A stretch of 47,725 nucleotides of DNA, taken from contig JACRBZ010000037.1 of NCBI GenBank assembly GCA_016219185.1, positions 1 through 47,725 on the forward strand, written 5' to 3'. Position numbers and translations under genes: made by a program. Under the pieces are notes generated by a model. The model did no database searches, had not been told where the DNA came from, and saw only the letters and a list, made by a program, of their open reading frames with translations. The stretch comes from Deltaproteobacteria bacterium. GTDB lineage: Bacteria > Desulfobacterota > Desulfobacteria > Desulfobacterales > Desulfatirhabdiaceae. Positions 41,428-47,725 of the stretch are shown one piece after another (positions within the stretch are counted from its first letter, which is position 1; the number at the start of each line of letters is the position of its first letter).

Positions 41428-41544
41428 GGGCACTCATTTGACTTGTAAAAATCCTGTTACAGATTAAAGCAAAAAGCGGACCGTTCATTTCTTCATGGTT
41501 AATTATTTCCATTCTCCCTTGCCTTGATTAAAAGGAACCCCCCT

Positions 41545-42339
41545 CTATTTTTTATCTTCTTCATGAGACCCGAAGGTCCATTGATAGCCCGCGTAGGCCG
41601 AGAATCTGTTATCCCCCGCAATGTCACTTCCCGCGGAGAATAGAATGTGGTGATTTTCGGTCAAGTTGAAAATGCCGCCGATGTTATAACCGGTCCGATC
41701 TCGTCCGTCGTCCGTATCTTTACCAAAATAGAATAGTTCAGTTCCCAAAGTGAGGGATTTGGTGATTTCACGCTGGCCCAGCCAGCCCAGTTGCCAGAAA
41801 TTCTTGTTTTCCGCACCTGGATTTATCCAGTAGCCGCCCCCGCCGTAAGTTGTCCATGGCCCCCAGCTCTTTTGAGCCCAGATCGGGAGGAGAGTCGGAA
41901 CATGGCCGCTGCCGAGGCCAAGGTCGCTGTCGCCCGTGGGCACATGCGCGATTGGGAAGATGCCGATCTGCGGAGTCGTCTCGCTCTCATGGATAAACCG
42001 GTACTTTACCCCCACCTCCGTGTCTCCAAGGCCATAGTCGGTGGGTCCACCATCCGGATGGACAAAGGCGAGCGGGACAAGAAGATGCAATTGTACGTCC
42101 GGTATTACGCCGTAATTGAACTCAAAATGGGGCAGGGTCCCTGCCTTCCCGTCCTTGTCGTTCGCGTACTGGGAGGCGATATAAAATTCCCCGTGCTGGT
42201 ACTCGACGGTTTCAGGGTCGTCCGTGATAAATGGGGGCCCGGCCCATGCCGTGGACGCGGCTAAGGCGGCAATGTACAGAAGTAAGATAAAAGAAGTAGT
42301 CGGCAATTGTTTGAACTTGTTTAAATTGCTCTGTTGCAT
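41545..42339 (-). CDS. Outer-membrane protein, phenol MetA-pathway type
   Basis: This 264-residue protein has a signal peptide (residues about 1-33, ending STAWA) and a mature part of amphipathic beta strands: YQHGEFYIASQYAND, HFEFNYGVIPDVQLHLLVPL, DYGLGDTEVGVKYRFIHES, ending ...AGYQWTF, a beta-barrel terminal Phe. It resembles the Phenol_MetA_deg family of putative transporters. ATG 42339 follows GGAGG. A role in taking up aromatic compounds would suit the bam island but is not shown by context. Confidence 0.82.
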   Translation of the reverse strand: MQQSNLNKFKQLPTTSFILLLYIAALAASTAWAGPPFITDDPETVEYQHGEFYIASQYANDKDGKAGTLPHFEFNYGVIPDVQLHLLVPLAFVHPDGGPTDYGLGDTEVGVKYRFIHESETTPQIGIFPIAHVPTGDSDLGLGSGHVPTLLPIWAQKSWGPWTTYGGGGYWINPGAENKNFWQLGWLGQREITKSLTLGTELFYFGKDTDDGRDRTGYNIGGIFNLTENHHILFSAGSDIAGDNRFSAYAGYQWTFGSHEEDKK

Positions 42340-42531
42340 GTCAACCTCCTTACCCCGGTATGCCACCACGGCCCGTCCGGAAACTTCTCAGCGGGTAGTT
42401 TGCGATAGTTATCCCCGTTGATAGAGATATGCCCAACGATAATAATAAAGCAAGCCGTTCAAAGAAACGTATTGATAAAATAATATCATGATCTATCTTT
42501 TCCTTATAGAAAAAAATAGAGGGAGGATGGC

Positions 42532-42858
42532 ATGAGCAAAATAATGACACAATTGATAGGACTTGAAGTAAAGGCAGCGCTCGGCGCTCCTGTTTTGCTG
42601 TCTGAATTGCGGCAAGACCTTCCGGGAATGAACAAGGTCAAATTTGACGAGGATGTTTTGGATTTGGCGAGATCCGGGGAGTATTTTTTGATCAGACACT
42701 CTCGTCCGGACAGTTTGACAAGGCAGGAAATGGGAATGATGATCCCAGATGGTGAAGGCGGGTTCTTTTACGCAATCATCCCCCGGCCTGAAAGCAAGCC
42801 GACATCATCCAGACGGAAGACCCGCTCGCCGGCACCTTCACTTCAGAAACACTATTAA
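42532..42858 (+). CDS. Hypothetical protein, 108 residues
   Basis: ATG 42532 follows GAGGGAGG at good spacing, so translation is likely. The protein starts MSKIMTQLIGLEVKAALGAP and has FDEDVLDLARSGEYFLIRHS, with a basic Ser/Arg-rich tail (TSSRRKTRSPAPSLQ). No known motif, membrane segment or signal peptide. Confidence 0.65.
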   Translation: MSKIMTQLIGLEVKAALGAPVLLSELRQDLPGMNKVKFDEDVLDLARSGEYFLIRHSRPDSLTRQEMGMMIPDGEGGFFYAIIPRPESKPTSSRRKTRSPAPSLQKHY

Positions 42859-42933
42859 TGGCGGCATATAACGGCTTTACATATTGAAAATGGGTGGCTG
42901 CGAATCAAGTTTATCATTACGGAGGTACATCCC

Positions 42934-43452
42934 ATGCAAGCGCATTTGAGAGGTGTCCGATTCATAAAGTTAACTTTTTTGTTAATGATCGCAGCCATTA
43001 CCATTGCCGGTTGTGGGGGAAGATTGTTCACCTATAAGGGAGACAAGGTGACCCAGCAGAATCTCATCATCGTGCTTAAAGATGGAAATCAGCAAGGGGT
43101 GTGGAAAACCAATGAACTTGCGATAAAATATCAATATCAGATGACGCCTGAAACCTTGAAGTTTACCGGAACCGTCGAGCTGGTTGGCGGATTCGCCATT
43201 GGATTCAACTATGTTAATCACCTTGCCGTGTATTTGTTATTTCTGGACAATCAGGGCGTTGTGCTTGAAAACGCCCTGATTTATGCGGGAGAAAATAATC
43301 TTTCCATCCCGATTCCCATGGGCTTTGAAAGAACCATACCCATACCCGAAGGAGCCCAATCAATTTCCTTTGCTTATGACGGAGAGTTGATGGATTTGAA
43401 AAATCATGACACGACAACTTATAACATTTGGCTCTCACCATCCGGACAATGA
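42934..43452 (+). CDS. Putative lipoprotein, 172 residues
   Basis: Signal with lipobox: FLLMIAAITIAGC (Cys about 27) then GGRLFTYKGDK. The mature part is predicted beta (LKFTGTVELVGGFAIGFNYV, LLFLDNQGVVLENALIYAGE). Start ATG 42934 has GGAGG 10 bases before. Its 3' end overlaps the convergent flavin-reductase-like gene by 34 bases. No family recognised. Confidence 0.8.
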   Translation: MQAHLRGVRFIKLTFLLMIAAITIAGCGGRLFTYKGDKVTQQNLIIVLKDGNQQGVWKTNELAIKYQYQMTPETLKFTGTVELVGGFAIGFNYVNHLAVYLLFLDNQGVVLENALIYAGENNLSIPIPMGFERTIPIPEGAQSISFAYDGELMDLKNHDTTTYNIWLSPSGQ

Positions 43453-43949
43453 AATCCTGAAATGATTTCACCCACGTACATGCGGTGATAATCTTTTTCC
43501 GGATAATTGGCCGAAATCTCCGGATCGAGAAAATTAGCAGGGTCCAGGTCCTGGTAATAAATTTTTCTGCACTCGATAGCCAGCCTGGCTTCCGTAAAAT
43601 ATATGGATCCGCTTGTCGTTTCAGCCGGTGAAAGCCCGGTTTCCTTGGCCTTATCGCAATCGCGTCCCGATTTTGTTCCGCAGAGATTGAGAACAGGCTT
43701 ATATTTCCGGTCAAAGAATGACAGCGTATAGGTATCGGATTTTTCTATAAATCCATACGTGTATCTGGAGGGTCTGATAAAAATAAAGCATACGTTTTTA
43801 TTCCATAAAACACCAAGTCCACCCCAGGATGCCGTCATCATGTTATACGATTCTTTATTTCCGGCGGTTACAAGCATCCACTCGGCACCGATAAGCTTAA
43901 AGACATTATCTTCAATTTCTTCCGGCTTGATTATTCTGCAATCAGACAT
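43419..43949 (-). CDS. Flavin reductase-like FMN-binding split-barrel protein
   Basis: This 176-residue protein has the split-barrel flavoprotein pattern: AEWMLVTAGNKESYNMMTAS, WGGLGVLWNKNVCFIFIRPS, RYTYGFIEKSDTYTLSFFDR, CGTKSGRDCDKAKETGL. FMN is expected to bind near MTASWGG and the RPSRYT segment. Such proteins in anaerobes reduce free flavin, ferric iron or O2. Convergent with the lipoprotein gene with overlapping 3' ends. Confidence 0.87.
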   Translation of the reverse strand: MSDCRIIKPEEIEDNVFKLIGAEWMLVTAGNKESYNMMTASWGGLGVLWNKNVCFIFIRPSRYTYGFIEKSDTYTLSFFDRKYKPVLNLCGTKSGRDCDKAKETGLSPAETTSGSIYFTEARLAIECRKIYYQDLDPANFLDPEISANYPEKDYHRMYVGEIISGFHCPDGESQML

Positions 43950-44035
43950 TTTCTTTCCTCGCTTCTTGTCATTTGGATAACAGCGTCAACGGTAATGTCA
44001 ATATATCTTTTTCTTGAAGTCAACAAGCGTTTTTT

Positions 44036-44608
44036 TTATCTGCTGCATCTCGTGCTATGTGAACTTATACGCCAATCAGACCCACAGTATGATGAACTTA
44101 TTTTTATTTTTCCATCCAAAGTTCTATACCCGGAACCCCCAACATCTGAAGCCTTGCAACGTATAAATTTTTCGTTTCCTTTTTCATCATACAAAAATGC
44201 AGTAACGGTTAATAATTTGCAGGATTTGCCGTAAGATACACTGCCATGAATTGATAGTTCGTCGCCAGTGACTCTTGGCGTCGACCATTCGATTTTATAG
44301 GGCGTTACTTCCGGGGCGGCTTTTTCTTTTGCTTGTGATGTGTTGGGGAGTTCGAATTCCAGGTATTTTTTTGTTTCAGGCCTGGATTCTGTTGAATCAA
44401 TAGATGAAAAAGGCTCATTTGTGGGAACCGGTACGGTGTAGTTTGTTTCATTGCCGATTGATTTTACTTTTTTTGTGTCGGTTTGTGACGTAACCGGCGT
44501 GTTTGAAAATCGTTTTACGCCTTTTTTATCTGTCCATGTGTAGACTTCCCCACAAATTGCGATGGATGACAAGAACAACGCCGAAAAAGCAAAAATAATT
44601 TTGATCAT
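44036..44608 (-). CDS. DUF4124 domain protein, exported
   Basis: This 190-residue protein has a signal peptide (MIKIIFAFSALFLSSIAICG) and then EVYTWTDKKGVKRFSNTPV, the DUF4124 signature. The middle is low-complexity and acidic. The C-terminal part (about 108-190) is a second, beta-rich domain with cysteines at KSCKLLTV, FIRCKA and SYCGSD. AGGAAGG precedes the start. Function unknown. Confidence 0.85.
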   Translation of the reverse strand: MIKIIFAFSALFLSSIAICGEVYTWTDKKGVKRFSNTPVTSQTDTKKVKSIGNETNYTVPVPTNEPFSSIDSTESRPETKKYLEFELPNTSQAKEKAAPEVTPYKIEWSTPRVTGDELSIHGSVSYGKSCKLLTVTAFLYDEKGNEKFIRCKASDVGGSGYRTLDGKIKISSSYCGSDWRISSHSTRCSR

Positions 44609-44641
44609 ATGCCTTCCTTCTATTCAACTCCCCCCTGCAAT

Positions 44642-47152
44642 TTACTCCAACGCCTCCCTTATTTTGGCGGCCAAGTCCTTTATCGAGAACGGTTTCTGGA
44701 TGAATTTGACTCCGGGATCAAGCACTCCGTGGTGGGCGATGACATTGGCCGTGTACCCGGACATGAACAGGCGTTTAAGGTTGGGGTGGATGGACAATAA
44801 ATTATTGACAAGGTCTCTGCCGTTCATCTCAGGCATGATCACGTCGGTCATGATCAAGTGAATCTCACTGCCGTGGGCTTCCGCCAGTCGGATGGCTTCG
44901 CCTGGCGTGGAGGCTGCAAGCACGGTATAGCCTTGCATTTCGAGCATCTTCGTGGTCATTTTCAAGATTACAGGCTCATCCTCAACCAGCAGGATGGTTT
45001 CATTGCCGCGTTTAGAAGCATCAACCGAAACTTCCTTCTGCAATAGCCCCGCCTTGCCTGCATGGCGGGGCAGATAAATCGTGAACGTTGTTCCTTGCCC
45101 AGGCTCGCTGTAGACGTTTATAAAACCTTTGTTTTGCTTGATAATGCCGTAAATCGTGGCCAGTCCCAGCCCGGTGCCTTTGCCTATCTCCTTGGTGGTG
45201 AAAAACGGCTCAAAAAGTTTGTCCAGGATCTCCTTGTTCATGCCGCAGCCGTCATCGCTTACAGCCAGCAGAACATACTCACCCGGGGTAAACCCCATAT
45301 GTTGTGCGCAATAGGCTTCGTCAAAGACGGTGTTCTTTGTTTCGATGGTAACCTTGCCCACTCCCGAAATGGCGTCCCGCGCGTTGACACACAGATTTGC
45401 CAGTATCTGGTCGATCTGGGACGGATCCACCTTGACCGGCCACAATTTCTTGCCCGGCAGCCAGGCGAGATCGATATCCTCGCCAATGAGGCGCCGAAGC
45501 ATCTTGAGCATACTTTCAATGGTCTCGTTCAGGCCGAGAACCTTGGGAGCAATGATTTGCTTGCGGGCAAAGGCCAGCAGTTGCCGTGTGAGGTCGGCGG
45601 AACGCTCGGCGGCTCTTTGGATTTCCTGCAAGTCCGCATGGAGTGGCTGCTCCGGGTCCACCTGATCCAGGGCCATCTCTACATGGCCGAGGATAATTCC
45701 CAGCATATTGTTAAAATCATGAGCCACCCCGCCCGCAAGGCGGCCCACCGACTCCATCTTCTGAGCCTGCTGGAGCTGGGCTTCAAGTTTGGCATTCTTT
45801 TCCTCGGCCCGTTTGCGTTCGGTGATGTCGCGGATCATTCCCAGTAAATAGCCGTTGGGCATCATGGTCGCGATCACTTCCGCCGTGAAGACCGAACCGT
45901 CTTTGCGTTGGAACTGCCACTCCCGGTGGTAATCGGACTTGGCTTTGATAGCGTTCAACGCCGGCACAATGTGCTGAATCTCCGTCTGGGCAACGATATC
46001 CTTGGCGTGCAGCCCGATCAGTTCTTCGCGCGTATAACCGAGCATCCGGCACATGCTCGTATTCGCGTCGGTGTAGTAACTCTCGGGATCGGCGATGACG
46101 ATACCGTCTGGCGCATACTCAAAGAGTGTACGGTAGCGCTCCTCGCTCTCACGCAGGGCCTCCTCCGCGTGCTTGCGATCGGTAATGTCCGTGATGATGG
46201 CAATGAGCAGGTTCGGGGCAATTCTTACGCTGATGAGGTTGATATATAATTGTTTGCCGCTGAGAATTGAGGTGTATGGCCCTTCGAAGCGGTGGATCCC
46301 GTTTTCAGATATGGCGGCAACAAGATTCTGTCGTACAGGTCCTTCCGGCATTTTTTCCAGTAGATTCAGTCCGAGATATTTTTCCCGCTGCGCTTCGAAG
46401 ATGATGGAAAAATACGGATTGCAGTCCAGCACCACGCCGCGGTTGTCCAACAGAATGAGGCCGACGGGAAGGTTTTTTAAAACGACTTGAAGTTTTTCCT
46501 CGCTCTCCCGAAGCGCTTCCTGGGCGATTTCCTGTAGTATTCTCCTCTCTTCGGATTGACGGCGCGCCTGGTGAAGCAACTCGCTTAGATAACTGGAAAG
46601 AATACCGCTTGTGATCAGCATGAACCACTGAAAAAGATCATGCGATTGCTCGATACGCAGACTGTGCAACGGAGGAATACAGTAATAAGCAATGCCCAGG
46701 GAAGCTATGGCGGTTGCGATCAGCCCGGGGCCGAATCCCCCCAGCACTGAACTCAAGATGACGGGCAGCATAAAGAGAATGAGCAGCGGCCTTTCGCCGA
46801 AAGAAACGGCTATTCTCATGCGTACAAAGAGCATGGCCAGCGTAACGGCCGCTGCAAAGACATAGGCGATCCAGCGGGGCAGTTGATCGGCCAAAATCAG
46901 AAATTGAGAGGTGAGATACCTGCTTTGCGATTCGGTCGCTTCGCGATCTGGAATGGCGGATAACGTGAGAACCAGGAGCAGGGCGGTGAGAAGAATAAAG
47001 GCAATTCCCTTGGCTGTAGAGAGTCCGGAAATGGTCGAGATATCTGTAAATAACAGGAGCATGCGGTCGGAGATAAAAATCCAGAGCGATCCAAAGACCA
47101 GGTAGCCGCAGACCGCATAGAGAATAAAACGTTTTCGAGGTGAAAGATTCAT
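44642..47152 (-). CDS. Membrane hybrid histidine kinase with two PAS domains and receiver
   Basis: This 836-residue sensor begins at ATG 47152 (MNLSPRKRF) after AGGAAGG. Order: two N-terminal membrane helices ([34 protein letters not shown]), a KdpD-like DUF4118 membrane block (about 90-185, ending [10 protein letters not shown]), coiled coil, PAS 1 ([18 protein letters not shown]), PAS 2 with PAC ([28 protein letters not shown]), HisKA with H-box [17 protein letters not shown], HATPase_c ([34 protein letters not shown]) and a C-terminal receiver ([19 protein letters not shown] with phospho-Asp, KPF). The type is NtrB-like. It could control genes through an unlinked regulator; no response-regulator gene is adjacent in the window. 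Confidence 0.92.
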   Translation of the reverse strand: MNLSPRKRFILYAVCGYLVFGSLWIFISDRMLLLFTDISTISGLSTAKGIAFILLTALLLVLTLSAIPDREATESQSRYLTSQFLILADQLPRWIAYVFAAAVTLAMLFVRMRIAVSFGERPLLILFMLPVILSSVLGGFGPGLIATAIASLGIAYYCIPPLHSLRIEQSHDLFQWFMLITSGILSSYLSELLHQARRQSEERRILQEIAQEALRESEEKLQVVLKNLPVGLILLDNRGVVLDCNPYFSIIFEAQREKYLGLNLLEKMPEGPVRQNLVAAISENGIHRFEGPYTSILSGKQLYINLISVRIAPNLLIAIITDITDRKHAEEALRESEERYRTLFEYAPDGIVIADPESYYTDANTSMCRMLGYTREELIGLHAKDIVAQTEIQHIVPALNAIKAKSDYHREWQFQRKDGSVFTAEVIATMMPNGYLLGMIRDITERKRAEEKNAKLEAQLQQAQKMESVGRLAGGVAHDFNNMLGIILGHVEMALDQVDPEQPLHADLQEIQRAAERSADLTRQLLAFARKQIIAPKVLGLNETIESMLKMLRRLIGEDIDLAWLPGKKLWPVKVDPSQIDQILANLCVNARDAISGVGKVTIETKNTVFDEAYCAQHMGFTPGEYVLLAVSDDGCGMNKEILDKLFEPFFTTKEIGKGTGLGLATIYGIIKQNKGFINVYSEPGQGTTFTIYLPRHAGKAGLLQKEVSVDASKRGNETILLVEDEPVILKMTTKMLEMQGYTVLAASTPGEAIRLAEAHGSEIHLIMTDVIMPEMNGRDLVNNLLSIHPNLKRLFMSGYTANVIAHHGVLDPGVKFIQKPFSIKDLAAKIREALE

Positions 47153-47725
47153 GAAAAACCTTCCTATAGACACGAACAGAAATCATGCCTCTCATTTGAA
47201 TACAACAGCTCAGATGAATTCCATCACCCTGCACAACACATAATTCATTACAGTCAAGCTCGGTCGGTTCAAGGATCAAGTCAGGGTTGTCGCGCACCAG
47301 GAAAACTCCTTTCCCATTTTCTGACTCAACATAAACTTATATTTTTATGTACGTCCCATCACTCCTTCCTTTAATCAGAAACAACCACCCTCTGAATCGC
47401 TTCATAGCCCTTATCAATCGGCATTGCAAAAGGCAGGCCCCTCCGCTTCTCATAGCCCACAGTGCTCCAAGTGCTTTCCTCTCTTGTTAGCCAATAAACA
47501 ACCAAGCTCATCTGCGCATTGAAGTGGACCCATTTCAAAGAGCGCTTTTTAGCCAGCGCGGATTTTTACGCTCTACTGAAAATATTTTGGACTTTGGACA
47601 ACCTTAGCCTCTAAACCCCGGAAAACCGCTCTGGGATTGGATTTTGCTTCAATCATGATTACACTTCTTTCCCGACGTAATATTTCATCAGGAATTACGA
47701 ATCGGCAAGGAGGTTATCAAGAACA
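47153..47725. other. Right-edge stretch, mostly non-coding
   Basis: No recognised gene. A short minus-strand frame (47371-47511, listed apart) is possible. A strong ribosome-site sequence AAGGAGG (47707-47713) near the edge suggests a plus-strand gene starting just beyond the window. A small upstream frame at about 47160-47297 on the minus strand (RDNPDLILEPTELDCNEL) may be decayed coding sequence. Confidence 0.45.
47371..47511 (-). CDS. Possible small protein or gene tail, 46 residues
   Basis: From ATG 47511 the frame reads MSLVVYWLTREESTWSTVGY, then EKRRGLPFAMPID and ends RVVVSD. The frame is open further upstream (KKRSLKWVHFNAQ) to a stop near 47566, so it may be the tail of a broken gene. 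No ribosome site and no recognised family. Confidence 0.25.
   Translation of the reverse strand: MSLVVYWLTREESTWSTVGYEKRRGLPFAMPIDKGYEAIQRVVVSD

Noticed and set aside
46638..47297. Minus-strand 219-codon frame overlapping the kinase start
   Set aside because: Most of it is an out-of-frame copy of the kinase N-terminus; only about 45 codons lie outside and show no known motif.
1..47725. tRNA, rRNA or CRISPR arrays
   Set aside because: No cloverleaf-like segment with CCA-proximal pattern, no rRNA text and no regularly spaced direct repeats of 24-40 bases were seen by eye.

Overview
The window (about 47.7 kb) looks like chromosome of an anaerobic, aromatic-compound-degrading deltaproteobacterium (Desulfobacterota; sulfate reducer or syntroph). 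The evidence is two copies of the tungsten class II benzoyl-CoA reductase pair BamB/BamC, an HdrA-MvhD-HdrC-HdrB electron-transfer operon in which two proteins carry in-frame UGA codons read as selenocysteine, and a block of molybdopterin/tungsten-cofactor genes of a type found in sulfate reducers. Taxonomy is inferred from gene content only.

Layout. (1) 1-7.5 kb: a conflict-type locus. Two unrecognised proteins, a KGGVGR-motif ATPase with a C-terminal FGE-sulfatase (C-type-lectin-like) domain, and a 1130-residue metallophosphatase-NACHT-FGE protein are followed by an Avd-like four-helix protein and the N-terminal part of a reverse transcriptase. This is the layout of a diversity-generating retroelement (DGR) whose RT is truncated and whose template repeat is not visible. 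(2) 7.5-16.2 kb: housekeeping and accessory genes: mtgA, a GNAT protein, mazEF with a palindromic operator, an MscS channel, ovoA (ovothiol synthesis), an aldo/keto reductase and a bacteriohemerythrin, with a 1-kb stretch lacking convincing genes. (3) 16.2-34.0 kb: the aromatic-reduction island: bamB1-bamC1, a moeA next to an IS630 remnant, a three-gene set resembling the Desulfovibrio DVU_155x cluster (two small proteins and an AMP-dependent CoA ligase), a divergent moeA on the other strand, bamB2-bamC2, gene debris (BRO-type and methylase remnants), then hdrA(Sec)-mvhD(Sec)-hdrC-hdrB. (4) 34-47.7 kb: mostly minus-strand genes: hydrolase, lipoproteins, YceI, VOC protein, DUF3795, methyltransferase, MetA-like outer-membrane protein, flavin reductase, DUF4124 protein and a large hybrid histidine kinase, plus pseudogenes (Y1 transposase, GNAT).

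How the parts fit. BamBC pairs reduce an aromatic acyl-CoA. The HdrA/MvhD/HdrCB proteins resemble BamE/BamF and the Hdr-type modules that supply very low-potential electrons by flavin-based bifurcation, and the two MoeA proteins would insert W/Mo into the BamB cofactor. The strongest new observation is regulatory. All bam/hdr promoters (four sites ahead of three operons) have a TTGACR-N17-TATRNN-type core carrying TAGYTA half-sites repeated with exact 11-bp period, which implies one dedicated regulator for both reductases and their electron-transfer partner. The two bamB leaders also share a conserved segment containing a small hairpin with a compensatory base change.
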